Part shown: in pieces, positions 35,974-44,697 of the stretch
Numbering within the stretch: position 1 is the stretch's first letter
Layout of the letters: every line of letters starts with the position of its first letter
NCBI GenBank assembly: GCA_046155505.1
Contig: JBJXFK010000060.1
Location: 1 to 64,000, forward strand
Reading direction: 5' to 3'
DNA length: 64,000 bases
Origin: JBJXFK01 sp046155505
GTDB taxonomy: Bacteria; Planctomycetota; Phycisphaerae; UBA1845; Fen-1342
Notes under the pieces: model-generated
What the model saw: the letters and a program-made list of their open reading frames with translations, nothing else
The model's database searches: none
Told to the model about the DNA's origin: nothing
Made by a program: the position numbers and the translations under genes

Positions 35974-37791
35974 CTACACCGTGCTCGTTACCAGGCATGC
36001 ATCCTGAATCGAACCACCAAGCACCCGAGCCAGCACCACGTCGCGACCCTTGCGATCGGGCGAATTCGCGCCCATCACCGTCAACCGATCGCGGCGGTCG
36101 TTGAGTGCGATCACGATGTCGTCAGCCGTCCAAGCCCGACGTGTCGGCGTCGCGGTTTCGAGCAACCGGGTGACGACGTTTTCTTCGCTGTAGACGCTGA
36201 CCACGCCCTGATCGCCGCCGGGGACGATCAGTTCGACCAGGTCGCTCCATTGCCGGGCCTGCACCGACTCGATCGGGATGTTCGTGCGGTAGGGCACCCA
36301 CCAATCCTCCGGCTGGCGCAGGTCGAGCCGCAGCAACTTGCCGTCGGCGATTCCGGCGAACAGCTCATGTCCGAGCGTGGCGAGACAGTGGATCGTGTCG
36401 TCGGCATTTGCGATCACTTCGAGCACGCCGGTCGCGGGGTTGAAGGCATGCACCGTGTCGTCGGCGGCGAGCAGTACGCGACCATCAGCGCTACCGCAAA
36501 CCGCGCGAATCGTTCGCGGCGAGCCGTCGTGCGGAACGAGAATTGGGAAGATGCCGTCGGTGTGGCACGGGTCATCAGCCCGTGTTGTTTCCGAACCCTG
36601 ATCGCACTGGCTAATAGCCCGTGCCACACCGTTACTCACAAGCGGCCACGACCAGCAACCAAGCTGCGAATGCGTCGCATACAGCCGATCGCCGACGATC
36701 ACTGCCGCGTTGAAACCCGTTCGCGGCGGCGGCACATCCGGCACCGCGAAACGCTGCACGACGTTTCCGTCCTCGGCGTGGATCGCCCAGATGCCGGTCG
36801 CCGCTCCGACAAGCAGCCAGCGGTGCGCGGCATCAAACGAAACCGAGCGCACGCCGCCCATCTCCTGCGGCAGTTTCGTGCGGCGCAGAATCGTCTCCGG
36901 CGATTGTGGATCGAGCCAGACGCACTCATCGCCGGCGACCACGACGATCGCCGTGGTGCAATGACGATCCGGCGTGATTCGCCACAGGCTTTCGAGCAGT
37001 CGGCCGCGCTCGCCCGGCGTGAGCGCCGGGAGCAGCTCGTGCCACTGCATGTTGCCGCCGCCGCGAGCCGCCGCCGCTTGCAGCTTTTCCATGACGCCGC
37101 CGAGTTCGCCGAGGCGCTTCTGCGTGGCGGCGAGAGCGGCTTGCTCGACCAGTTCGCGCGATTGGATGCGTTCGACCTCGTGAGCCGCGTCTTGCTGGAG
37201 GGCCGCGCGGCGGGCGAGCGTCGAACTGCCGAGCTTGAGCGTCGATACCTGCTCGATTGAAAGGCCGGTTTCGAAGCAGAGTTTCTTGAGTTGCTCGCGT
37301 AGGTGCGTGAGCAGGGCGTCGCGATGATCGTCGCTGACGACAGTTGCCGCGTCGCGCGACGCGATGAATTTTTGCAGCGCCGCCCGGCCGCCACCGTCGG
37401 CAAATGCGTCGGCGAGTTTTTGCAGCGTCAACTCGCCGGGCGAGAGCAGCGAGCGATGCAGTGCGGCCAGCTCGTCATCGCGCGCGTGCCAGCGCACGAG
37501 CACGTCGGCAGTTCCGCCAACCGTGTTGCCGCAGGCGGCGGGTACCTCGCGCGTGTCGATCGGCACGGTGAGCGGGCGATTGCGCACGAGCGTGACCGAA
37601 TCGCCCTCGCCGGCCCGCGGCTCGTCGCCGGCGGGGACGTGCCAGCGCTTGCCGTCGCGCGTCTCGACCAGGCCCATCCACGTATCGGGAATCAGGGCCG
37701 CGCCCATGAAGCGCCGCGGCCAATCGCCGCCGCGCACCGCGACAGCGACCAGCGTCGAATCGCCGAGTCGTCTCATCAAATCGCGACTCAT
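35974..37791 (-). CDS. SPFH-like/beta-propeller protein of the Vps4-like locus
   Basis: 605 residues. Residues ~30-190 read like an SPFH (stomatin/flotillin, Band 7) domain: an N-terminal beta stretch (GAALIPDTWMGLVETRDGK), VTLVRNRPLTVPIDTREV, TADVLVRWHARD and a helical end (LREQLKKLCFETGLSIEQVSTLKLG). A coiled coil (~195-245) follows, then a WD40/PQQ-like propeller (~290-600; GVRSVSFDAAHRWLLVGAATGIWAIHAEDG, DGRVLLAADDTVHAFNPATG). The start at ATG 37791 overlaps the previous gene's stop (ATGA), so the two are translated together. SPFH proteins organise membranes; the partner AAA ATPase and membrane protein fit a membrane-remodelling role. Assignment by eye, not by search. Confidence 0.75.
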   Translation of the reverse strand: MSRDLMRRLGDSTLVAVAVRGGDWPRRFMGAALIPDTWMGLVETRDGKRWHVPAGDEPRAGEGDSVTLVRNRPLTVPIDTREVPAACGNTVGGTADVLVRWHARDDELAALHRSLLSPGELTLQKLADAFADGGGRAALQKFIASRDAATVVSDDHRDALLTHLREQLKKLCFETGLSIEQVSTLKLGSSTLARRAALQQDAAHEVERIQSRELVEQAALAATQKRLGELGGVMEKLQAAAARGGGNMQWHELLPALTPGERGRLLESLWRITPDRHCTTAIVVVAGDECVWLDPQSPETILRRTKLPQEMGGVRSVSFDAAHRWLLVGAATGIWAIHAEDGNVVQRFAVPDVPPPRTGFNAAVIVGDRLYATHSQLGCWSWPLVSNGVARAISQCDQGSETTRADDPCHTDGIFPILVPHDGSPRTIRAVCGSADGRVLLAADDTVHAFNPATGVLEVIANADDTIHCLATLGHELFAGIADGKLLRLDLRQPEDWWVPYRTNIPIESVQARQWSDLVELIVPGGDQGVVSVYSEENVVTRLLETATPTRRAWTADDIVIALNDRRDRLTVMGANSPDRKGRDVVLARVLGGSIQDACLVTSTV

Positions 37792-38099
37792 GGCAGACGC
37801 TCCTGATCGTGCGGCGGCTGTCCGCGCGCCGCATGTGTGGCAATGGCGAAGCCGATGGCCATGATGACCATCCAAAACCAGGGTGCGAAATCAGTCGGTC
37901 GGCGAATCGACAGAACCAGGATCGGCGCGGCGAGGATCAGAACGCCGATCCACATAAACCATCCGCCGCGCCACGACTCGGCGGCGCGCATGGCTTTGAT
38001 ATTGAGCGGGCGACCGCAGCGCGAGCAGAAGCGGGCCTTGGCCGAGTTTTCTTCGGCACAATCGGGGTAGGGGCAAGGATGGCGGCGCGTTTCGTCCAT
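37788..38099 (-). CDS. two-TM membrane protein with N-terminal zinc ribbon
   Basis: 103 residues. An N-terminal ribbon (CPYPDC then FCSRCG, C-x4-C and C-x2-C) faces the cytoplasm, followed by two membrane segments (~50-66 WFMWIGVLILAAPILVL and ~74-92 FAPWFWMVIMAIGFAIA). The ATG at 38099 has AGAGGAAG upstream; a TTG at 38108 is less likely. It overlaps the SPFH-like gene by four bases. It may anchor or recruit that protein to membranes. Confidence 0.75.
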   Translation of the reverse strand: MDETRRHPCPYPDCAEENSAKARFCSRCGRPLNIKAMRAAESWRGGWFMWIGVLILAAPILVLSIRRPTDFAPWFWMVIMAIGFAIATHAARGQPPHDQERLP

Positions 38100-38121
38100 C
38101 AGACGCAACTTCCTCTGGATC

Positions 38122-38346
38122 CTAGAACGGCCACGGCACCGTGAAAATGTCTATCACCCCGTCGAGAATCCAGCGTTCGCGCTTTGCGACGTCGTCGTTC
38201 AGCTTGTCGAGACCATCGCGAATTCGCGCGCGCGGCGGTTGGTCGGTGGCGGCGCTGATCGGCCTTTCTGTCTGGCGATAGAGAGGGCGAACTCCCGCTT
38301 CGAGGATTCGCTCGCGAATCACTTTGTTACGGGAGCCGTTCAACAT
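38122..38346 (-). CDS. small protein of the Vps4-like locus, unknown function
   Basis: 74 residues, basic and helical (NKVIRERILEAGVRPLYRQ, LDKLNDDVAKRERWI), ending DIFTVPWPF. No known family. It lies between the AAA ATPase gene and the zinc-ribbon gene, on the same strand, 22 bases before the latter. The ribosome-binding site is weak, so it could be spurious, but the composition is protein-like and the context argues for a real gene. Confidence 0.5.
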   Translation of the reverse strand: MLNGSRNKVIRERILEAGVRPLYRQTERPISAATDQPPRARIRDGLDKLNDDVAKRERWILDGVIDIFTVPWPF

Positions 38347-38394
38347 CGTTCGACTCGGCACTTTTGACTCATTGCCTGCGACTCAACGTAATCC

Positions 38395-38528
38395 GCACCC
38401 TACCCCGCTCGCTTGCGCTCGGGGTTCGGATTGGTGCATCGCCGCGAAATTAGTCGCGATGTACGCGGCGGTCTCGTTATTTCTGAACTCGCTACTCGCT
38501 ACTCGACACTCGCTACTCACTACTCGCC
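38395..38528. repeat. family C repeat and CTACTCG heptamer array
   Basis: CGCTCGCTTGCGCTCGGGG at ~38405, then GCTACTCGCTACTCGACACT and further units at 38487-38528. The array overlaps the end of the AAA gene: its last three codons and TAG stop (38513-38515) fall within the array. Confidence 0.8.
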
Positions 38529-39646
38529 GCCCACTCCTGATACTTCACCACGTCCGCCGTTCTGACCGACGGCGGCGTGTCGTCGATCGCGGCCAGCACG
38601 TCCGACTGGTTGATCTTACGCGGCGTTTGCCCGCCTACCGATTCCAAAAATGGACGACTTGCCGAACGACCACAAACCGCCTTGATGTCGGCCCCGCTGT
38701 AGCCGGCGGTTTTTTCCGCCAGAACCGCGAAATTCACGTCGTCGTCGATCGGTCGCTTGCCGAAATAAATCTCGAACAGCCGCAAACGGGCCGGGCCGTC
38801 GGGCAGCGGAATGTAGACTTTCGAATCGAGCCGACCCGGACGCATCATGGCCGTATCGAGCGACCACGGTTCGTTCGTCGCCCCCAGGAAAAGCAGTGCG
38901 CGGCCGGATTTTCGGTCGAATCCCTCGATTTCTTGCAAAATTTGCGGCACGACGCGGCGCATCACGTCGGATTCGCTCTGGCGGCGGGCGGGGACCATCG
39001 CCTCCACTTCGTCGAGGAAGATGATCGCTTTTTCCTCGGCCTTGGCCGCGTCGAAGAGTGCCCGCACATTCTGCTCGGCCTCGCCGACCCACTTGCTCAT
39101 CAGTTGGGCAGGCGTAACAACGAACATGGTCGCGTCGAGTTCGGTCGCGACGGCCTTGGCGAACATGGTCTTGCCGGTTCCGGGCGGACCATAAAGCAAC
39201 ATGCCGCCGCCCACGTCGATGCCATAATGCTGGGCCAGCTCGCGATGCTGGAAGGGGTGAATCATCTTGAGATAGATCTCCTCCTTCACCTCGTCGAGGC
39301 CCGCGATGTCGCTGAATCGCACGTTGGGTTTTTCGCGCACGACCCAGTTTTGGGCGTTCGCCGCGTTCTCGTCATCGCCGCCGCTGCTGCGTTCGCGCGT
39401 GCCGCCGTGGCCGCCCTTGCCGCCGGTTTTCAGGCGTCGGTCGCAGTCCTTGGCGAGTTCGAGCAGTTCCTTGGCATAGCCTTCCTGCTCGGCCTTTTGC
39501 GTCGCGTCGGCGGTTTCTTCGGACAGCTCGATCATGCACTCGGCGGCCTGAATCAGGTAGGGCCGAGCGGTGGCATAGTCGCCGGCCTTGAGGGCGGCGA
39601 CGCCTTTGTCTTTGAGGCGGGTGAAGGTGGCGAAGGTTGCTGGCAT
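38513..39646 (-). CDS. Vps4-like AAA ATPase with MIT-like N-terminal domain
   Basis: 377 residues. Residues 1-72 form a three-helix MIT-like module (KGVAALKAGDYATARPYL, KELLELAKDCDRRL), then a Gly/Ser-rich linker (73-100). The AAA domain is of the Vps4/katanin/spastin type: GLDEVKEEIY, Walker A GPPGTGKT (153-160), pore loop SKWVGE (184-189), Walker B IIFLDE (208-213), sensor GATNEPW (255-261), RPGRLD arginine fingers and KVYIPLPDGPARLRLFEI. In eukaryotes and archaea such enzymes disassemble ESCRT-III polymers. ATG 39646. It is the first gene of the minus-strand locus reaching 35974. Confidence 0.88.
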   Translation of the reverse strand: MPATFATFTRLKDKGVAALKAGDYATARPYLIQAAECMIELSEETADATQKAEQEGYAKELLELAKDCDRRLKTGGKGGHGGTRERSSGGDDENAANAQNWVVREKPNVRFSDIAGLDEVKEEIYLKMIHPFQHRELAQHYGIDVGGGMLLYGPPGTGKTMFAKAVATELDATMFVVTPAQLMSKWVGEAEQNVRALFDAAKAEEKAIIFLDEVEAMVPARRQSESDVMRRVVPQILQEIEGFDRKSGRALLFLGATNEPWSLDTAMMRPGRLDSKVYIPLPDGPARLRLFEIYFGKRPIDDDVNFAVLAEKTAGYSGADIKAVCGRSASRPFLESVGGQTPRKINQSDVLAAIDDTPPSVRTADVVKYQEWAASSE

Positions 39647-39765
39647 GGTGGCCTATTGGTCCCGTTCGTGGGTTTCGTTTTCTGGGATTCTAAGCGTGGG
39701 TTCGGAACTCTCGGCAGAAAATTCAGGAGTGGCGGCGGAATTCGCTTGCTGCAAATAGCGATAGG

Positions 39766-39842
39766 GTCGCTGTGCCCGACGGAGTTCGCACCGCGCGAGC
39801 AATCACGGCGTCGGCCGCTGAGAGCCGATCGCTACGGTGCCG
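39766..39842. repeat. dispersed GATCGCTACGGT-type repeat
   Basis: CGATAGGGTCGCTGTGCCCG (39760s) and CCGATCGCTACGGTGCCGC (39826-39844) resemble the CGGGCACAGAGGCCCGATCG unit at 59434. It lies beside and slightly inside the 3' end of the nucleotidyltransferase gene. Confidence 0.5.
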
Positions 39843-40186
39843 CACTCGGAATTTTGATGGAGCAGTCGTCCTCGGTTGCGAATCTCGTGATACACGCTCG
39901 CGGTGAGGCCGCCGAATCGCTCAAATCTGTCGCGTGTGCAAAAATGAAGCTCGATCGGCAACCGCACGCCACGCAGTGCGTCGTATCCGCGGCGATGGCA
40001 TGCGACAATCTCGCTGCAGGGGCGATCCACGACGACCAGCACGTCTACGTCGCTGTCGATCGTCGGCTGACCGTAGGCATGCGAGCCGAACAGGTAAATC
40101 TGCGTCGGTGAGAACTGATGAATGAGGCGGTCAATTACCGCCTGGAATTCTTCGCCGCGCGTTGTCGATGAACCTGCGTCGAACAT
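39803..40186 (-). CDS. MNT-type nucleotidyltransferase (Pol beta superfamily)
   Basis: 127 residues. The signature GS(34-35)-HAYG-x5-SDVDVLV carries two metal aspartates (46 and 48); the third acid is probably in RLPIELHF. MNT proteins usually pair with a HEPN toxin (AMPylating antitoxins), but no HEPN-like gene is adjacent. ATG 40186 has a GAGG site 8 bases upstream, preferred over 40210 or the longer frame to 40300. The final residues run into repeat-like sequence. Confidence 0.8.
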   Translation of the reverse strand: MFDAGSSTTRGEEFQAVIDRLIHQFSPTQIYLFGSHAYGQPTIDSDVDVLVVVDRPCSEIVACHRRGYDALRGVRLPIELHFCTRDRFERFGGLTASVYHEIRNRGRLLHQNSECGTVAIGSQRPTP

Positions 40187-40303
40187 CCCGAATACCTCGT
40201 AACGCAGCATACCCAGCGGAAGCCCCACAGAGAAGCGCGATCGGCGTGCCGTACCGTGCGTGAGCGTTGGGTGGCGCACGGGCGGGATAGTCTTCCGCAC
40301 GGG

Positions 40304-41956
40304 TCACTCTTCAGATGCACGGAATTCAAGCGTGGTCACAAGAGCGCGATGGTCTGACGCACCGATCGAATCTCGTGTTTGCCGCAGACGCACTTCGAAT
40401 TCACGGGCGAAAACGTGATCCAGCCGCAACCTCGGTTCGTGCGCAGGAAACGTCGGCTCGTTCGTGGACAACAGCCGCAAGCCACCCGCCTCTTTCATAT
40501 CCAGTGTTCGAGCATCGGCGTTGAAGTCGCCGGCGATGATGAGCGGACCGTCAACCGTGCGTGTGGATTCGAGCAACTCTCGCCAATCGCGCTGTCGGGC
40601 GCGGGTCGTCGCGATGATGTGCGATACGCTGAACTTGTACGTACCCGCCAGATGCACCGACACCACGCGCACGATGCCGAGCGGCGTCTCAACGTTCGCC
40701 GACGTACCCCAGTTGCGATCAAGATCGCTGCCGAGGCGCGTCGCGCTACGAATCGGCCAGCGCGTGAGAATTGTGATGCACTGATTTCGGTCGGCATCGA
40801 GCGGCCCGCCGAACGATGCAAAGTTCATGTTGAGCGTAGCCGCCAGTTCCGCCGTCTGGTTCGGCGTGTTCGCCCGCGCATCGCGCGGCTCGGTCAGCTC
40901 CTGCAGGCAGATGATGTCCGCATTCTCGCTTCGCAGCGCGTCGGCAATGCGACTAATGCCGCGCTCGCACTTGCACACGTTCCAGGTCAAAACGCGAATT
41001 GTCTCGATCGGTTGTTCAAAGGTCGCCGCGTGAGGCACGGCGACATTTGATTGCGCGAATGCAGCGCCGGTGCGTTTGACCACGCCCGGATTCGCATCCG
41101 CGCGCAGCACCCACTTTACGATGTCCATCACCGCCCGCTGCCCGCTCGCCGACAAATGCAGTCCATGGGTCGTCGCGCCGGGCGTGCCCAGCACCGCAGC
41201 GAGTCGCCAGCGCGGCACGAGCAAGACGCCGTGGCGTTTCGATAGTTGTCGCTGGGCCGCGACATACCTATTGCCCAACGGCGGCGTTGGCAGTTCGAAT
41301 ATCACCAGTCGTCGTGAGCGCGGCTTCGTGGCAACGATCAGGGCGTCGAGTTCGCGCTCAAAGTCCGCCGATGTTCGGCCCCACAGCAAGTCGTTTCCGC
41401 CGATCAGCAACATCGCAACGTCGGTCGCAGCGTTGATCGCTTCGGCCTGTTTCAGCGCGCTCGCGAGCGACGCGCCGGCCTGTGCGCGGCTCTGCACGCG
41501 CAAGCCGGTATCCGCCGCGAGCAGCGCCGGCCACACGGTGATGCCGTCTTCGATGCCCGCCGACAGTGAGTCGCCGATCACCGCGATTTGCTCGATACGC
41601 TCGCTGGGTGCGAGTCGCGGCGTGCAGACGAGAAACGACTCGCCCAGCATCGATAGCAACGCAATGCCGGCGATGATGCCGCCGATGCCCTCGCGATAGT
41701 ATTTCAAGTTCGGGTGGTTCGCGCGTGTTGGCCAAATCAGCCACGCCAGCAGCGCCACGCCGCCGGCCCATGCAAAAATCGCGACGACCGGCGTCGCCGA
41801 AACAGCGACAAGCAGCGCGCCGATCGAAACCACCACGCGCCCCAGCCGTCGACCGCGCGGCGATTGCGCAAACGAAAGCGATAACGCCGCGGCGCACATC
41901 AACGCCCCGACGAAGAACGGCACGCCGGAAGCGATAATGAGCGCGGCGGTGAGCAT
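40304..41956 (-). CDS. membrane protein fused to SGNH hydrolase and EEP-type phosphatase/nuclease domains
   Basis: 550 residues. Three N-terminal membrane segments (~2-125) precede an SGNH/GDSL hydrolase (~145-300: block I IAVIGDSLSAG, block III LLIGGNDLLW; block V reads HGLHLSASG, with His where the catalytic Asp normally sits in DxxH), then an endonuclease/exonuclease/phosphatase domain (~325-550: VLTWNVCKCERG, DIICLQEL, AGDFNADART, LDHVF, ASDHRALVTT). Starts at ATG 41956, 8 bases after the stop of the sugar-dehydrogenase gene, so likely one transcript. One chain with two hydrolase folds suggests extracellular lipid, sugar or nucleic-acid processing; the substrate is unknown. Confidence 0.82.
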   Translation of the reverse strand: MLTAALIIASGVPFFVGALMCAAALSLSFAQSPRGRRLGRVVVSIGALLVAVSATPVVAIFAWAGGVALLAWLIWPTRANHPNLKYYREGIGGIIAGIALLSMLGESFLVCTPRLAPSERIEQIAVIGDSLSAGIEDGITVWPALLAADTGLRVQSRAQAGASLASALKQAEAINAATDVAMLLIGGNDLLWGRTSADFERELDALIVATKPRSRRLVIFELPTPPLGNRYVAAQRQLSKRHGVLLVPRWRLAAVLGTPGATTHGLHLSASGQRAVMDIVKWVLRADANPGVVKRTGAAFAQSNVAVPHAATFEQPIETIRVLTWNVCKCERGISRIADALRSENADIICLQELTEPRDARANTPNQTAELAATLNMNFASFGGPLDADRNQCITILTRWPIRSATRLGSDLDRNWGTSANVETPLGIVRVVSVHLAGTYKFSVSHIIATTRARQRDWRELLESTRTVDGPLIIAGDFNADARTLDMKEAGGLRLLSTNEPTFPAHEPRLRLDHVFAREFEVRLRQTRDSIGASDHRALVTTLEFRASEE

Positions 41957-41964
41957 ATTTTCGA

Positions 41965-43428
41965 TTACGGCTCCGCGACGAAGTTGGTGAGCAGCAGCGC
42001 CAGGTCGCGCAGCTCCACACACGCATCGCCGTTGAAATCGGCTGCTGCGTCATAGCTCGCCGAACCTGCACACGAACCAAACGCCGCGAGCAATCGCGCG
42101 ATGTCGGTCAGTCCGATCTGCGAATCGCCATCGACATCGCCCGGCGGCGGGCATTCATCGGGCACGCCGTCGCCGTTGGCGTCCGCAGAATTTCCCGACG
42201 ACACATCGCACGCGTCGGGCACGCTGTTGGCGTTGCAGTCGCGCCCGATCGGCGACGCGGGAATAATCTTCGCCACGCGCCCCGGCCCGCAGATGTAGAT
42301 CTCGCCGTACGCATCATGGCCAAAGCCGTAGGGCGTGATGCCGGTCAACTCGACGGTGTGCTCGCGAACATCGGTGATCGTGCCGTCATAAACGAACGAC
42401 AGCTTCTCGCCGCTCAGGTCGCCGAAAACGTATCGCCCGCGCAACGGCGGAATCGCGCAGCCGCGATAGATCTCGCCGCCGATGACCGAGTTGCCGACCA
42501 GATTGAGCGGCGGCTCGGCAGGCGTGCGATAGTGTGCGATCGACGGGACGATTGTCACGCCCGGACCGCAATCGATGTCAGCACCTTGTGAGCAAGGCCA
42601 GCCGAAATTCAAGCCTGGCACGTCGAGCGGCAGGACGTTGATTTCTTCGCGCAGAGCGCCGACATCGCCGATGATCATCTGATTCGATTCAGCATCGATC
42701 GAGGCTCGCCACGGATTGCGAAGGCCGTACGCGAAGATCTCATCGTCGCCCTCGATGCCGACAAACGGGTTGCCCGGCGGGACGGCGTAGTTTCGCAGCG
42801 TGTCATCGGGGAAGTCGTCGCCATCGACATCGATCCGCAGCACTTTGCCGCGCAGGTTGTCGGAAATGATCTGGCCGCTGCTGCTGCCGCCGTGGTCGCC
42901 GTTGGTGATGTAGAGGTAGCCGTCCGGCCCGAAGCTGATCCAGCCGCCGTTGTGCAGTCCATTGCCGCCGCCGACAGCGAGAATTTCGTACGCGCTGGCG
43001 GGGTCGGCTAGATCTGGGTTGGTCGCGTCGCGCGTGAAGCGCATGACGACCGGAGATGTAAGCGTTGTTCCGTTACGGCGGTTGAAGTAGACATACAGGT
43101 AGCCGTTTTCGGCGTAGTTCGGATGAAACGCTAGGCCGAGCAGGCCGGTTTCGCCGCCGGACTGCACGTTCGGGACGGTGAGAAAATGCGTCTCGTCAAA
43201 CGTGAAGTTCGCGAGTCGAAGAATGCGGATCGTGCCGCTCTGAATGACGCAGAACAGGCGCTGCGTGTCGCCAGGCGCGTGGGTCGCGTATACCGCGCTC
43301 GCGGCCGAGATCGCGCGACTTCGCAGCGCCAGCGGCGGCAGGTCGCCGCGTGCCTCAGTCGCGGCTAGCGGCGCGAGGCTGCATGCGAATGGGACGGCGA
43401 GCGATCGAAAGCCGCGACTCATGAACAT
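41965..43428 (-). CDS. secreted PQQ-type sugar dehydrogenase-like protein with dockerin-like tail
   Basis: 487 residues, a paralogue of the protein at 9267-10775. Signal peptide, then the propeller (GLLGLAFHPNYAENGYLYVYF, GLHNGGWISFGPDGYLYITNGDHGG, LRIDVDGDDFPDD, FAYGLRNPWRASID, LNFGWPCSQG) and a C-terminal pair of calcium-loop units (GDVDGDSQIGLTDIARLLAAFG, FNGDACVELRDLALLL). GGAGGG lies 8 bases before ATG 43428; a second ATG at 43422 is possible. The next gene downstream begins 8 bases after the stop. Confidence 0.88.
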   Translation of the reverse strand: MFMSRGFRSLAVPFACSLAPLAATEARGDLPPLALRSRAISAASAVYATHAPGDTQRLFCVIQSGTIRILRLANFTFDETHFLTVPNVQSGGETGLLGLAFHPNYAENGYLYVYFNRRNGTTLTSPVVMRFTRDATNPDLADPASAYEILAVGGGNGLHNGGWISFGPDGYLYITNGDHGGSSSGQIISDNLRGKVLRIDVDGDDFPDDTLRNYAVPPGNPFVGIEGDDEIFAYGLRNPWRASIDAESNQMIIGDVGALREEINVLPLDVPGLNFGWPCSQGADIDCGPGVTIVPSIAHYRTPAEPPLNLVGNSVIGGEIYRGCAIPPLRGRYVFGDLSGEKLSFVYDGTITDVREHTVELTGITPYGFGHDAYGEIYICGPGRVAKIIPASPIGRDCNANSVPDACDVSSGNSADANGDGVPDECPPPGDVDGDSQIGLTDIARLLAAFGSCAGSASYDAAADFNGDACVELRDLALLLTNFVAEP

Positions 43429-43537
43429 CACGAACCCTCCGTCATGCAATGCTGGCCAGCGATTTGCGATGATAATCAGGTTCGGGGCGATCGCGAATAA
43501 ATTCTTGCCTTTTGTGACGCTCGCGCCGGGTCGATCG

Positions 43538-44323
43538 TCACTTCGTCTTCGCCAGCACCTCATCGAAAAACACCTTTATATGCCCGCGGCTGCGCTTGTC
43601 CGTCGCCGCGTCATACTTCACGCCGTCGATGCCCACCTTGTCGGCTGCGGGGTTCGTGAAGCTATGCACCGCGTTGCCGTAGTACACCATTTGCCAATCG
43701 GCTTTCGCCTTGCGCACGCCGTCTTGGAACGTCTTGATCGCCACATCCGGGACGAGCGGATCGTCGGCTCCGTGCAGCACCAGAATCTTGGCCTTCACGT
43801 TGCCCCTGTCCGCATCCATCGGCGGCACGAGCCCGCCGTGAAAACTCACCACACCGCGCAGGGCGAGACCGCTGTAGGCCATGTTCAGCACGGTTGTGCC
43901 GCCGAAGCAAAACCCGATCGCGGCGACGCGGCTCTTATCCACCTCCGGCTGCTTGGTGAACTCATCAAAGCCAGCCTTGGCACGGTCGCGCATGAGCGCG
44001 GGGTTTCCCTTGAACTGCCCGGCCAGTTTACCGGCCTGATCGACGCTGTCGGTGACCACGTCCTTGCCATACATGTCGAGGGCGAAGGCGACGTAGCCCA
44101 TCTCGGCCACTTGGCGGGTCATGCTCTTGGTGTGCTCGGTGACGCCCCACCATTCGTGGACGAGCAGCACGCCCGGCTGAGGCCCTTTGCGGGCATCGTC
44201 CCAGACCATATACCCTTCGAGTACGACATCGCCATGTTTGTAGTCGATGGCCTTGGTCTTGATTTCAGCCTGTGCGGCGGCGGCGAGCGTGAGTGCCATG
44301 AAAACGGCTCCGAGTGTGCGCAT
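43538..44323 (-). CDS. secreted dienelactone hydrolase family protein
   Basis: 261 residues with an N-terminal signal peptide (TLGAVFMALTLAAAAQA) and an alpha/beta-hydrolase of the dienelactone hydrolase family: VLLVHEWWGV, nucleophile Cys in GFCFGG, Asp in HGADDPLVP and His in HSFTNPAA. The Cys nucleophile is characteristic of this family. The export signal implies periplasmic action, unlike the cytoplasmic chlorocatechol enzymes; the substrate is unknown. The ATG at 44323 has GGAGGA upstream. Confidence 0.88.
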   Translation of the reverse strand: MRTLGAVFMALTLAAAAQAEIKTKAIDYKHGDVVLEGYMVWDDARKGPQPGVLLVHEWWGVTEHTKSMTRQVAEMGYVAFALDMYGKDVVTDSVDQAGKLAGQFKGNPALMRDRAKAGFDEFTKQPEVDKSRVAAIGFCFGGTTVLNMAYSGLALRGVVSFHGGLVPPMDADRGNVKAKILVLHGADDPLVPDVAIKTFQDGVRKAKADWQMVYYGNAVHSFTNPAADKVGIDGVKYDAATDKRSRGHIKVFFDEVLAKTK

Positions 44324-44697
44324 CGTCGGAATCCTCCGGTGATGCGAGCAGCATAGCCGAGACGGGGAGTGTGAGCAGTTATCGGCGATGCCGCGCCGCC
44401 CGACTGCTATCGGACGTTCGCTGGGCAAGAGTTCGCAGGAATTTTGGAGAACGAGAGCCGCGGGAAGTGTTCAACGGTTCAAGGGAAGACGTTCCGCGCG
44501 CCGACTTGGCGGTCGCCGAGTCACGGCTACGGGGCCGCCGCGCGAAATTTCGCGCTCTGAATCAAGTATTGCGGAAAGTTTCTTGCGTGAAGTTGGAGAT
44601 TTCGGTATCCCTTAACGGAGTCTTCACAGTACAGGATGAGGCGACGCCCCAATTCATCTCTCGGGCGCTTTCGCCACACAGGATGAGGAGGATCTCG
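44324..44697. other. 374-base divergent region
   Basis: Upstream of both the dienelactone hydrolase gene and the giant gene. Contains the AGGAGGA site of the latter and a short direct repeat (ACAGGATGAGG, twice at ~44681 and ~44633). No gene, and no clear promoter, was identified. Confidence 0.45.
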
